Positions 35,895 to 44,376 of a DNA stretch of 49,495 nt are shown here, piece by piece. The position numbers and the translations under genes were made by a program. Origin of the DNA: Planktosalinus sp963977065 (GTDB taxonomy: Bacteria; Bacteroidota; Bacteroidia; Flavobacteriales; Flavobacteriaceae). Numbering within the stretch: position 1 is the stretch's first letter; each line of letters starts with the position of its first letter. The notes under the pieces were generated by a model. That model was not told the origin of the DNA, searched no databases, and saw only the letters and a program-made list of their open reading frames with translations. The stretch covers positions 1-49,495 of the forward strand of contig CAXBNF010000020.1 in assembly GCA_963977065.1 (NCBI GenBank). Reading direction: 5' to 3'.

Positions 35895-36722
35895 ATGAAA
35901 AAAATTACATTATTTTTTGCGGCTGTTCTTTTTTCAGTTACAATTCAAGCTCAAACTACATTAACCCACAACACTGATGATATTATCACATCAACAAACA
36001 GTGTTGCTTGTCAAGGTGGAGATAACCTTCAGGCAAGAGTATTTATTCTTGGAGATTTTGGAATCACTGGTGATTTTGAAATTTCTGAAGGTGCTTTAGG
36101 TGTTCAATCAATATCTGCCGATGTAAACCTTACTGTTAACATTTATGAAGTTGATGATTTATTTCCTGCAGGATTTCCAGGTTCTGCAACTTTGTTAGGT
36201 TCTCAAGTGGTTACTGTTCCTTTTGGAAGTGATTTGACAATAGTAGAGTATACATTTGATACCCCTGTTTTAGTACCTGCAGGTACAGAGCGTATTCTTG
36301 TTGAAGTATCTCAAGAATTGGACGGTATTTCTTGGTTCATTGGAGGAACTGCTGCACAAACAGATCACCCTTGGTTGGCATCTGTACAATGTGAGGTTCT
36401 TGAATACCTTGCTCCAGCAGATATTGGATTTCCAGACGCACACTACTACATCAATGTAACAGGAGAAGAAGTACTATCAGTTGGTGACAATCTTGCTGAT
36501 GTTGTTTCTATCTTCCCTGTTCCTGCTACAGATGTTTTAAATGTAAAAGTTCCTTCAAGCATTGAAATTTCAGAAGTAACTTTACACGATCTTTTAGGAA
36601 GAAATACAGGTGCAATTTTTTCAAATGGAGCTATCAATGTTTCTGATTTAAGCAGAGGTGTTTATATGCTAACAGTTAAAACTACTGAAGGTACTTTAAC
36701 TCAAAAAGTAGTTAAGAAATAA
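35895..36722 (+). CDS. T9SS-sorted secreted protein with shared RVF-DFGI domain (copy 2)
   Basis: 275 residues, a tandem paralogue of the previous gene with 38 substitutions and no gaps. Domains are the same: signal peptide (IQAQ), central domain and T9SS tail (SIFPVPATDVLNVKV to KVVKK). Changes are uneven: about 20 in the first 200 residues but 18 in the last 75, so the sorting tail diverges faster. It has its own promoter and terminator. It precedes the TonB-dependent receptor by 97 bases. Confidence 0.87.
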   Translation: MKKITLFFAAVLFSVTIQAQTTLTHNTDDIITSTNSVACQGGDNLQARVFILGDFGITGDFEISEGALGVQSISADVNLTVNIYEVDDLFPAGFPGSATLLGSQVVTVPFGSDLTIVEYTFDTPVLVPAGTERILVEVSQELDGISWFIGGTAAQTDHPWLASVQCEVLEYLAPADIGFPDAHYYINVTGEEVLSVGDNLADVVSIFPVPATDVLNVKVPSSIEISEVTLHDLLGRNTGAIFSNGAINVSDLSRGVYMLTVKTTEGTLTQKVVKK

Positions 36723-36742
36723 CCTTTATTTAAATAAAAGTT

Positions 36743-36777
36743 AAAAACCCTTGCAATTCATTGCAGGGGTTTTTTTA
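36743..36777 (+). terminator. Rho-independent terminator after copy 2
   Basis: A stem of about 13 base pairs (36743-36755 with 36762-36774, one G-T pair) has a 6-base loop and ends in a T run. It starts 20 bases after the stop codon. Confidence 0.92.
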
Positions 36778-36819
36778 TTAAATGAAACAATGTTATTTTA
36801 GGGGCATTAATTATTAATA

Positions 36820-38916
36820 ATGATTAAAACCTCTTTTAAAAAAGGTCACCTTTTAATTTTTGTGTGCTTTTGTTTTTGCCATAATTTAGTTTCTCAAACT
36901 GTTAAAGACACAACCTCCCTATCTGAAGTTGTGCTGCTAAGCACTCAAATAAACAGCACAATTCAAAACAAAGCAACCTCTGTATCTGTAATTTCTGCAA
37001 ATGATCTGATGCAAAGCGATGGAGTGATACTCACATCCACTTTAAATAAGGTTCCCGGTGTATATATGCAACAGGGAGCCATCAATACAAACAGAATTAC
37101 CATAAGAGGCATAGGCGCCCGTTCTCAATTTTCTACAAACAGATTGAAAGCCTATTTTAATGATATTCCATTAAGTAATGCCGAAGGCGAAACCATTATT
37201 GAAGATATTGACCTAGAAGCCATAGATAGAATTGAAATTATCAAAGGGCCTAATTCCACCAGCTTTGGAGCCGGACTGGGTGGTGTGATTTCAATGTATG
37301 GAAAAGAAGCAAAAGCGGGAAATTCATATGCAAATGCCAATACAACTTTTGGCAGTTTTGGACTCTATAAACAAACCCTCTCTCTGGGATATGGAAAACA
37401 AACGGGGGGTATTTATGCAAATTTCAGCAGTCTTGAAAGTGACGGTTTTAGAGAAAACAGTTCTTATGATAGAAAATCCTTTAACCTAAATGGAAATTAC
37501 CGCTTAAGTGAAAAAGAGACTCTTTCATTTATTGGGATTTTTACCCGTTTAAAAGCTTTTATCCCAAGTTCCTTAAACGAAGATGATTTTGAACAACGCC
37601 CCGAAATTGCTGCCCCAAATTGGGCTGCCGCGCAAGGTTTTGAATCCTATGATAAATTGCTGTTGGGAGTGGGGTACCGCTATTTATTTTCAGAAAAGTG
37701 GAATTTTTCTTCAAGTGTGTTTTATAATTTAAAAGATGCGTATGAACCGCGCCCTTTTGATATTTTAGAGGAATACACAGCAGGTATTGGCTTTCGCGGA
37801 AGGCTCAATTATAAAAATCAATTTTTGAATTTTCCCTATGAAGTAAGTCTGGGAACCGAAGTACTGTTTGAAGATTACACTTTTTCACTAATCGAAAACT
37901 TATATCAAACCCAACCCGGTCAGGGAAGTATCGCCGGTGAAACTTTTGCTGAGGTGGATCAAAAACGAAACTATGCCAATTTTTTCCTTCAGATGAACAC
38001 AAAGCTAACAGAAAAATTGCTTCTTGAAAAAGGCATTTCCCACAACGCAACCCGATATACTTTAAAAGATGTGTTTCAAGCCGGCAATGCTGCTCAGGAC
38101 GGTGCTTACTCCTTTAACAATGTGTGGTCACCCAGCGTTGGAATTTCATACCAGCTTTCCAAAGGAAAAAATATATATACTGCTATAAGTAAAGGCTTTT
38201 CCATTCCTTCTGTAGCAGAGACTTTGACGCCTGATGGCGAAATCAATACAGATTTAAAGCCAGAAATAGGGACCAATTATGAAATTGGTTTTAAAATGAA
38301 TTGGCTTTCAAATGCGCTATACACTGAAATGTCTTTGTATTCCACTCAGATTCAAAACCTACTGGTTGCCAGACGTATTGCTGAAGATCAATTTGTAGGT
38401 ATCAACGCCGGTGAAAGCAGCCACAAAGGAATAGAGTTTTTTATAAATTATAAATTGTTTTCAAACGCAGGATTTCAATTAAACCCCTTCCTTTCAGGCA
38501 CAATAACTGATTTTGAATTTAAAGATTTTGAGGATGGAGATTCAGATTTTTCCGGAAATGAATTAACAGGTGTCCCTGATTTTCAATGGAATTTTGGAAT
38601 TGATTTTAAAAGTGATTTGGGCTTTGCTTTTTATGGCGTCTATAGAAATGTTGGGCAAATTCCCTTGAACGATTCAAATACCATTTACAGTGATTCCTAC
38701 CAACTGGTAGATGTCAAAACGACTTATGGTTTTACAATAAAAAAACTTTTTGAAACCCACCTTTTTTTTGGTGTAAACAATTTGTTTGACGAAAAATATG
38801 CTGCCAGTATTTTACCCAATGCGGTGGGTTTTGGAAATGCACCACCCCGCTATTATTATCCCGGAAATCCAAGAAATTTTTATTTTGGATTAGAGTTGAA
38901 TTATTTGTTGAAATAA
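36820..38916 (+). CDS. TonB-dependent outer membrane receptor
   Basis: 698 residues with a signal peptide ending LVSQ. The plug domain (about 45-165) contains TSVSVISANDLMQSDG, NRITIRGIGARSQFSTNR and IEIIKGPNSTSFGAGLGG. The beta barrel follows, with the typical C-terminal FFGVNNLFDEKYAAS and YYYPGNPRNFYFGLELNY. No carboxypeptidase-like N-terminal extension and no SusD partner, so it resembles siderophore or metal/cobalamin receptors more than SusC. The substrate is unknown. Two T9SS proteins lie before it and a histidine kinase after it. Confidence 0.92.
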   Translation: MIKTSFKKGHLLIFVCFCFCHNLVSQTVKDTTSLSEVVLLSTQINSTIQNKATSVSVISANDLMQSDGVILTSTLNKVPGVYMQQGAINTNRITIRGIGARSQFSTNRLKAYFNDIPLSNAEGETIIEDIDLEAIDRIEIIKGPNSTSFGAGLGGVISMYGKEAKAGNSYANANTTFGSFGLYKQTLSLGYGKQTGGIYANFSSLESDGFRENSSYDRKSFNLNGNYRLSEKETLSFIGIFTRLKAFIPSSLNEDDFEQRPEIAAPNWAAAQGFESYDKLLLGVGYRYLFSEKWNFSSSVFYNLKDAYEPRPFDILEEYTAGIGFRGRLNYKNQFLNFPYEVSLGTEVLFEDYTFSLIENLYQTQPGQGSIAGETFAEVDQKRNYANFFLQMNTKLTEKLLLEKGISHNATRYTLKDVFQAGNAAQDGAYSFNNVWSPSVGISYQLSKGKNIYTAISKGFSIPSVAETLTPDGEINTDLKPEIGTNYEIGFKMNWLSNALYTEMSLYSTQIQNLLVARRIAEDQFVGINAGESSHKGIEFFINYKLFSNAGFQLNPFLSGTITDFEFKDFEDGDSDFSGNELTGVPDFQWNFGIDFKSDLGFAFYGVYRNVGQIPLNDSNTIYSDSYQLVDVKTTYGFTIKKLFETHLFFGVNNLFDEKYAASILPNAVGFGNAPPRYYYPGNPRNFYFGLELNYLLK

Positions 38917-38937
38917 ACTAAAAATCTATTGGTTAAA

Positions 38938-38971
38938 TTTGTAGGAAATAAAAATGAATCTATTACATTTG
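38938..38971 (+). promoter_or_regulatory. Promoter of the histidine kinase gene
   Basis: TTTG (38938-38941), a 22-base spacer and TACATTTG (38964-38971). It lies 17 bases before the ATG at 38989 and inside the longer reading frame starting at 38929, which argues for the shorter start. Confidence 0.6.
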
Positions 38972-38988
38972 TACAAATTTCATCCCCA

Positions 38989-41169
38989 ATGTTCCGATTT
39001 TCAACCTACATATACATTTTTGTATACGTCTCTTTATTCTGCCAAAATATTTCTTCACAAGATTACCCTCTTTTGCAAAAAGAAAATGCTGTTTTAGAAT
39101 TAATTGATTCAGCTTCAGAGGCTCTTGATGACGGCAACTTTAAAAAAAGCGCAAATTTTTTAAGTCTTGCAGGAGCTTCAGTAGACACGGCATCTTCAGA
39201 TTTTATTTATTTTAAATATCATAATACTCTGGGTTCCCTAGCATTCTCCCGTCATCAAATAGCAGAATCTCAGAGGGCCTATTCTGAAGCATTAAAGGCT
39301 TCAAGAATTTTGCAGGATACCGCTTTTATGGTCACTTCATATTCTGGTTTGGCAAATGCACTTTTGGTAGATCATAAATACAAGAAGGCACTTATTTTCC
39401 AAAAAGAGGCATTGGCAATGCTTGAGAACAATAAAGACAAAACCTATTATGGTTTACTTTCAAATATGTCAATAGCATATAAACAATCTCAAGACTTTGA
39501 TAATGCACTTGAAGCCTTGTTAACTGTTGAAGAATATTTCAAAAATCAAAACGATCAAAAGTCACTTGCAACTATACAAAATAATTTAGGTGAGTTATAC
39601 AGAGAAAATTTTAAAGATTTTTCCAAAGCAAAAGAACACTATCATAAAGCCATAAAATTAAATACTAGTAATAATGATTTAAGACAACTCACACAAAATT
39701 ACCATAACATCTCTTTAGCTTGTAATAGTTTAAAGCAAATTGATAGCGCCTTTTTTTATATCAACAAAGCATTGGAAATTAAAGCCGAAATGGGAGACAT
39801 TGGTGGGCTGGCATCTAGTAATCACGCATTGGGTCTTTTTTATCTTGAGAGTAGTGAGTATGATGCAGCCGTAAAGGCTTTTGAAAATTCTCTTGAAATT
39901 AGTGAGGAATTTGGAATTGCACCCGGACTTTATCACGCAAATATAGGGATTGGAGATGCGTTTCTGGCAAAAGGCGAAAGAGCTAAAGCTTTGTCATACT
40001 ACAAGAAAGTTGAAGATATTGTTAGTGACGCAGAATCCTTTGAAATGAAAGCTGGAATTGCAGAGAAATTATTTGCATTTTATAATAAGGAAAAAGATTT
40101 TGAAAAAGCGCTCTTTTACAGTGAAAAAATAAAAGGAATTGAAGATAGTATTGCTTTGATTAAAAGCAATGATAATCTGGAAGAATTACGAATTAAATAT
40201 GAAACAAGTCTTGCAGAAACTGAAAATACAATCCTAAGAGAACGTGAAGCGGCGCAGAAAAAACAGATTTCTTCACAGAGGATTTTTTTAATTGTATTGT
40301 TTGTGGCTCTAACGATTGTAATTGTCATGTTAATAACGCTTTTCAAATCTAATTTAGCAAAACGAAAGGCTTACAAAGACGTTAGAAGAGCCACAGATGA
40401 GCTTGAAAAACAACTCATTATCGTTAAGGAACGGGAAGCAGAACTAGATAGATCGGTTGCATTAAAGGATAAAATATTTTCAGTTCTTGGGCATGATTTA
40501 AGAACTCCGTTGGCAAATGTTTCAAGCTTGATAGATAGCATGTCTCAAATTGATTTATCACCAGATGAAATGGAATTTATGCTTAAACACCTCAAAGGGG
40601 AAACAAGTGCAAGTTTAAAAACCCTTGAGAATATTTTACAATGGGCAAGACTTCAAATGAAAGACAATTCCATGAATGTTTCAAAACTCGATGAAGACGG
40701 AATCATTATCGAAATTATAAAAAACTTTGAGTCCCATACTGAAGCAAAAGCAATAGAAGTAAACTATGTCAACAAATCAAAATCAATTTTTAATGCAGAC
40801 GAAAATCAGTTTAGAAGTATTGCAAATAATTTAATTGCAAATGCCATAAAATTTAGTCCAATCAAAGGAAAGGTCGATGTGAATTTTAAAGAGTCAAATA
40901 ATGCTTTTATTTTTACTGTCTCAGATGAAGGAGAAGGTATTAAGCATTCTGTAGTTAAAAATCTTGAAACCCAGGAAGAACTCTTGAGTACTTATGGAAC
41001 TGAAGGTGAAAAAGGGACTGGTATTGGTTTACGCATCGTAAAAGATTTTATCAATCTGCATGAGGGGACACTCGAATTTTCTAAAAATGAACCAAAAGGA
41101 ACCATCGTAACAGTTACAATCCCTAAAATTGAAATTTCTGAGGAGACAAATGGCTTTATGAAAAGCTAG
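38989..41169 (+). CDS. TPR-containing sensor histidine kinase
   Basis: 726 residues from the ATG at 38989 (MFRFSTYIYIFVYVSLF, a signal peptide or anchor); a TTG start at 38929 would place the promoter inside the gene. A large N-terminal sensor of TPR-type repeats (about 45-400) is followed by a coiled-coil, one membrane segment (about 425-445) and the kinase core. His502 in LGHDLRTPLANVSSL is the phosphate acceptor; NNLIANAIKFSP (N box), DEGEGI and GTGIGLRIV form the ATPase. Family knowledge: extracytoplasmic TPRs probably sense a bound protein. No response regulator adjoins it. Its end overlaps the antiporter by 4 bases. Confidence 0.92.
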   Translation: MFRFSTYIYIFVYVSLFCQNISSQDYPLLQKENAVLELIDSASEALDDGNFKKSANFLSLAGASVDTASSDFIYFKYHNTLGSLAFSRHQIAESQRAYSEALKASRILQDTAFMVTSYSGLANALLVDHKYKKALIFQKEALAMLENNKDKTYYGLLSNMSIAYKQSQDFDNALEALLTVEEYFKNQNDQKSLATIQNNLGELYRENFKDFSKAKEHYHKAIKLNTSNNDLRQLTQNYHNISLACNSLKQIDSAFFYINKALEIKAEMGDIGGLASSNHALGLFYLESSEYDAAVKAFENSLEISEEFGIAPGLYHANIGIGDAFLAKGERAKALSYYKKVEDIVSDAESFEMKAGIAEKLFAFYNKEKDFEKALFYSEKIKGIEDSIALIKSNDNLEELRIKYETSLAETENTILREREAAQKKQISSQRIFLIVLFVALTIVIVMLITLFKSNLAKRKAYKDVRRATDELEKQLIIVKEREAELDRSVALKDKIFSVLGHDLRTPLANVSSLIDSMSQIDLSPDEMEFMLKHLKGETSASLKTLENILQWARLQMKDNSMNVSKLDEDGIIIEIIKNFESHTEAKAIEVNYVNKSKSIFNADENQFRSIANNLIANAIKFSPIKGKVDVNFKESNNAFIFTVSDEGEGIKHSVVKNLETQEELLSTYGTEGEKGTGIGLRIVKDFINLHEGTLEFSKNEPKGTIVTVTIPKIEISEETNGFMKS

Positions 41170-42119
41170 AAACCAATTAAATAAACCAAATAACCAAGGT
41201 AAAGGCTTATTAAAACAACTCCTTCCCAGCGGTCAATACGGCGGTATTTTCCGGTAAAAACAAAAAGGAATAGCAGAATACCTGCAAAAATATTCATTCC
41301 AATATCAACAAGCGAAGCTGTAGCGACAACTACAGGTGTTACCACTGCAGAAACTCCCAAAACAAAGAAAATATTAAAAATATTAGAACCCACTACGTTG
41401 CCAATGGCAATATCCACATTTTTCTTCCTCACAGCTACAATCGATGTTGCCAATTCCGGCAGGGAAGTTCCTATAGATACTATGGTTAGGCCAATGACAC
41501 GCTCTGATAAACCTAAAAATTGAGCAATGGAAGTGGCACTTTCAACAATCAAATGACCACCAATTACCAAACCTCCTAAACCTAAAAAAATAAAAAGCAC
41601 AGCAGTACCCGTTTTCTGTTGTTTTATTTCTGTTTTTTCGGTGGATATTTCATTCTTTGATACAGCCACATTATACACCAGGAAAATGGTAAAAAATAAT
41701 AAAAGGAGTATGGCGTCACTTCGTGAAATACTATTTTGAATGCTTTCACCTAAAAAAATATCTGCAGTAATCACTAATACAACAACTGCAGCAAGCAAAC
41801 TTAACGGAATTTCATACCAGGTGGTGTTACTCTTTACAGCGAGCGGATAAATAATCGATGAAATTCCAAGAATTCCCAACACATTAAAAATATTACTACC
41901 CAGCACATTGCCCAAAACCATTTCTGTATTGTTATTTACTGCTGCAATTACATTCACTACCAACTCAGGAGCAGAAGTGCCAAAAGCCACAATAGTAAGC
42001 CCAATTACAATGTTTGGGATACCAAATTTTGCCGCTAAGCCGGAGGCAGCATCCACTAGCTTGTCAGCCCCAAAAATGAGTGCGACAAACCCAACGATTA
42101 ACAGTAATATATCAACCAT
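41166..42119 (-). CDS. Calcium/sodium antiporter, YrbG type
   Basis: 317 residues with about ten membrane segments. The duplicated alpha repeats are plain: AFGTSAPELVVNVIAA in the first half and SIGTSLPELATSIVAVR in the second, each followed by GN-x-x-GSNIFN. This is the CaCA superfamily pattern, exchanging Ca2+ for Na+ (or H+) across the inner membrane. It lies 26 bases after coaD and may be cotranscribed with ddl-coaD. Confidence 0.93.
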   Translation of the reverse strand: MVDILLLIVGFVALIFGADKLVDAASGLAAKFGIPNIVIGLTIVAFGTSAPELVVNVIAAVNNNTEMVLGNVLGSNIFNVLGILGISSIIYPLAVKSNTTWYEIPLSLLAAVVVLVITADIFLGESIQNSISRSDAILLLLFFTIFLVYNVAVSKNEISTEKTEIKQQKTGTAVLFIFLGLGGLVIGGHLIVESATSIAQFLGLSERVIGLTIVSIGTSLPELATSIVAVRKKNVDIAIGNVVGSNIFNIFFVLGVSAVVTPVVVATASLVDIGMNIFAGILLFLFVFTGKYRRIDRWEGVVLISLYLGYLVYLIGF

Positions 42120-42145
42120 TTTTTAAAGGTATAAAATTAAAAAGA

Positions 42146-42601
42146 TTATTTGACTGTCACGCTTTCGGGAACCAAAACTGTATAGTCACCCTTATTGCGA
42201 ATGACATCGCGCACAATGCTTGAGCTAATGTATGAGGTTCTGGAGGCAGTTAAAAGAAAAACGGTTTCAATTTTTGAGAGTTTTCGATTGGTGTGTGCAA
42301 TGGCTTTTTCAAATTCAAAATCGGCCGGGTTGCGAAGTCCCCTTAATATGAACTGAGCATTCATCTTTTTACAAAGATCTATTGTGAGTCCTTTATAGGT
42401 AATGACCTTGATTTTAGGTTCATCTGAAAAAGCATCTTCGATAAATTTTTTACGTTCCTCTAATGAAAACATATAATTTTTTTCGGCATTAATGCCAATA
42501 GCAACAATTATTTCATCAAAAAGATGAATTCCTCTTTTAATAATATCATAATGCCCAAGCGTTATGGGATCAAAAGAACCGGGAAATAGTGCTCGTTTCA
42601 T
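42146..42601 (-). CDS. coaD: Pantetheine-phosphate adenylyltransferase
   Basis: 151 residues, the family length. It starts KRALFPGSFDPITLGHYDII, with the T-x-GH nucleotidyl transfer motif, and has RGLRNPADFEFE and the C-terminal TSYISSSIVRDV motif. It makes dephospho-CoA from phosphopantetheine and ATP. It lies 25 bases after ddl in the same direction. Confidence 0.97.
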   Translation of the reverse strand: MKRALFPGSFDPITLGHYDIIKRGIHLFDEIIVAIGINAEKNYMFSLEERKKFIEDAFSDEPKIKVITYKGLTIDLCKKMNAQFILRGLRNPADFEFEKAIAHTNRKLSKIETVFLLTASRTSYISSSIVRDVIRNKGDYTVLVPESVTVK

Positions 42602-42626
42602 AGAAATGAATTGTCTATAAAGTTAC

Positions 42627-43610
42627 TTATTTTTTCTGAAATGCCTGCTCTACTAAATTACCAAATAAATCTTCAAGAGTGATCCCCGCAGCTAGGGCTT
42701 GTTTTGGTATGATACTTTCCGGAGACAATCCGGGGTTTGTATTCATTTCAATGAAATGAGGCACGCCATCTTGAATGATGTATTCGCTTCGGGAAAGCCC
42801 GGTCATATTTAAAAGTTCATATATGCGTTTTGCTTCTGCTTTTACACGTTCTCTTTCATCCTCAGGAATGCGGGCAGGAGTTATTTCTTCAGACTTACCA
42901 AGATACTTAGCTTCATAATCAAAAAACTCATTTTCAGAAACTATCTCGGTTGCAGGTAAAACAAGTACTTCACCTTTGAACTCAATCACCCCCACAGATA
43001 TTTCAGTTCCCACTAAACAGCTTTCAATTAAAATTTCAGGATCTTCTTTGTAAGCAACTTCAATGGCAGCCGGTAACTCTTCAATAGTCTTTACTTTTGA
43101 AATACCAAAACTTGAACCCGATCGGCTTGGCTTAACAAAGCAGGGAAGCCCCACTTTTCTAACAATATCTTCTGTATTAATTTCATCACCTTGATTTAGA
43201 TAATAAGCGTTTGCACAATGTACCCCATAACTTTTTAGGACCGATAAACAATCTCTTTTGTTGAAGGTAAGCGCCGCCTGATAGTAGTTACAAGAAGTGT
43301 GTGGTAAATCAATAAGTTCGAAATAAGCCTGTAGAAGCCCGTCCTCACCCGGGGTACCGTGAATTGCGTTAAAAACAACATCGGGTTTGATGATTTGGGA
43401 GCCGTTTGAAAAGCTAAAATTAGATTTGTTAATTTCAAAGGTCTCTCCTGTTTCAGATTTATAATACCAACTGTTTTTAGTTATATGGATACGATACACT
43501 TCATATGCTGTTTTAGATAGTGATTCATAGACCACTTGACCACTTTGAATTGAAATTTCAAATTCACTGGAATAGCCTCCCATTACTACAGCAACAACTT
43601 TTTTTTGCAT
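42627..43610 (-). CDS. ddl: D-alanine--D-alanine ligase
   Basis: 327 residues. The N-terminal VVMGGYSSEFEISIQSG, the central VFNAIHGTPGEDG and FVKPSRSGSSFGISKV (ATP and substrate loops), and the C-terminal NTNPGLSPESIIP are all diagnostic. It joins two D-Ala for peptidoglycan precursors, using ATP and magnesium. First of ddl-coaD, and divergent from the PASTA gene. Confidence 0.96.
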   Translation of the reverse strand: MQKKVVAVVMGGYSSEFEISIQSGQVVYESLSKTAYEVYRIHITKNSWYYKSETGETFEINKSNFSFSNGSQIIKPDVVFNAIHGTPGEDGLLQAYFELIDLPHTSCNYYQAALTFNKRDCLSVLKSYGVHCANAYYLNQGDEINTEDIVRKVGLPCFVKPSRSGSSFGISKVKTIEELPAAIEVAYKEDPEILIESCLVGTEISVGVIEFKGEVLVLPATEIVSENEFFDYEAKYLGKSEEITPARIPEDERERVKAEAKRIYELLNMTGLSRSEYIIQDGVPHFIEMNTNPGLSPESIIPKQALAAGITLEDLFGNLVEQAFQKK

Positions 43611-43636
43611 ACCATTTACAAATTAACAACGTTAAA

Positions 43637-43666
43637 CAAAAGTAGGATTAATAAACCGAATCCAAA
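43637..43666 (-). promoter_or_regulatory. ddl-coaD promoter
   Basis: Minus-strand TTTG (43663-43666), an 18-base spacer and TACTTTTG (43637-43644) fit the consensus well. The ddl ATG is 26 bases downstream. Confidence 0.75.
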
Positions 43667-43692
43667 AAATAATATCTTAGCAATTTAAGCAT

Positions 43693-43700
43693 TACCTTTG
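43693..43700 (+). promoter_or_regulatory. -7 promoter element of the PASTA gene
   Basis: TACCTTTG, 28 bases before the ATG at 43729. No clear -33 box. It is divergent from the ddl promoter. Confidence 0.5.
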
Positions 43701-43728
43701 CTGCAAGATTTTAATAGGTAGTTTTTTA

Positions 43729-44376
43729 ATGAGTCAAAACCAAAATAAAAATATGAGTTTGATAAAATTTATTTTTTCTAAGGCATTTGTAAAACAGCTT
43801 ATCATAGCGGGTGTAGTGTTGCTTTTACTTGTTTTTTTAATTTTATACTGGTTAAAATTTACAACAAATCATAACATACGTATTGAAGTACCTGATCTTG
43901 CAAAAATGTCCCTTGATGATGCCGTAAATAAACTTGCAGAAAATGATTTGAGACTTGAGGTTTTGGATTCTGCTAATTTTAACCCAGACTATCCAAAATA
44001 TTCAGTAATTGAACAAATTCCAGCCGCAGGAAATATGGTGAAAGAAAATAGAAAAATCTATATTACTTTAAATCCTTCAGGATACAGAAAGGTTGAAATT
44101 CCACCACTTGCAGGCAGAACAAAAAGACAGGTTGAGCCCACTCTTAGAGCGCTGGGCTTTGAAATTGGGCAGATAATATATAAACCAGATATGGCCAAAG
44201 ACAGGGTGCTTGAATTGCGACATAAGGGAAGAGAAATCCTTCCCGGAGATATTCTTCAAATGACTTCAGTAATTGACTTGGTTTTGGGTGACGGAAAACA
44301 ACGCTATCAAGGCGACATAGAAGAAGACGAATTACAAACTGAAGGTCAACAAACAACAGATGGCGACACAGAATAA
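43729..44376 (+). CDS. Single-pass PASTA-domain protein
   Basis: 215 residues. A short cytoplasmic tail and one membrane segment (about 21-42; LIIAGVVLLLLVFLILYW) precede two PASTA repeats, about 50-115 (VPDLAKMSLDDAVNKL) and 116-185 (IPPLAGRTKRQVEPTL). An acidic Glu/Asp/Gln tail ends the protein. Unlike PknB kinases there is no kinase domain. PASTA repeats bind peptidoglycan fragments in other proteins; that role here is inference, supported by the neighbouring ddl. It overlaps the next gene by 17 bases. Confidence 0.88.
   Translation: MSQNQNKNMSLIKFIFSKAFVKQLIIAGVVLLLLVFLILYWLKFTTNHNIRIEVPDLAKMSLDDAVNKLAENDLRLEVLDSANFNPDYPKYSVIEQIPAAGNMVKENRKIYITLNPSGYRKVEIPPLAGRTKRQVEPTLRALGFEIGQIIYKPDMAKDRVLELRHKGREILPGDILQMTSVIDLVLGDGKQRYQGDIEEDELQTEGQQTTDGDTE

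Noticed and set aside
38929..38988. TTG start for the histidine kinase at 38929
   Set aside because: A good promoter (38938-38971) lies inside it, and the ATG at 38989 gives a clean signal peptide or anchor.
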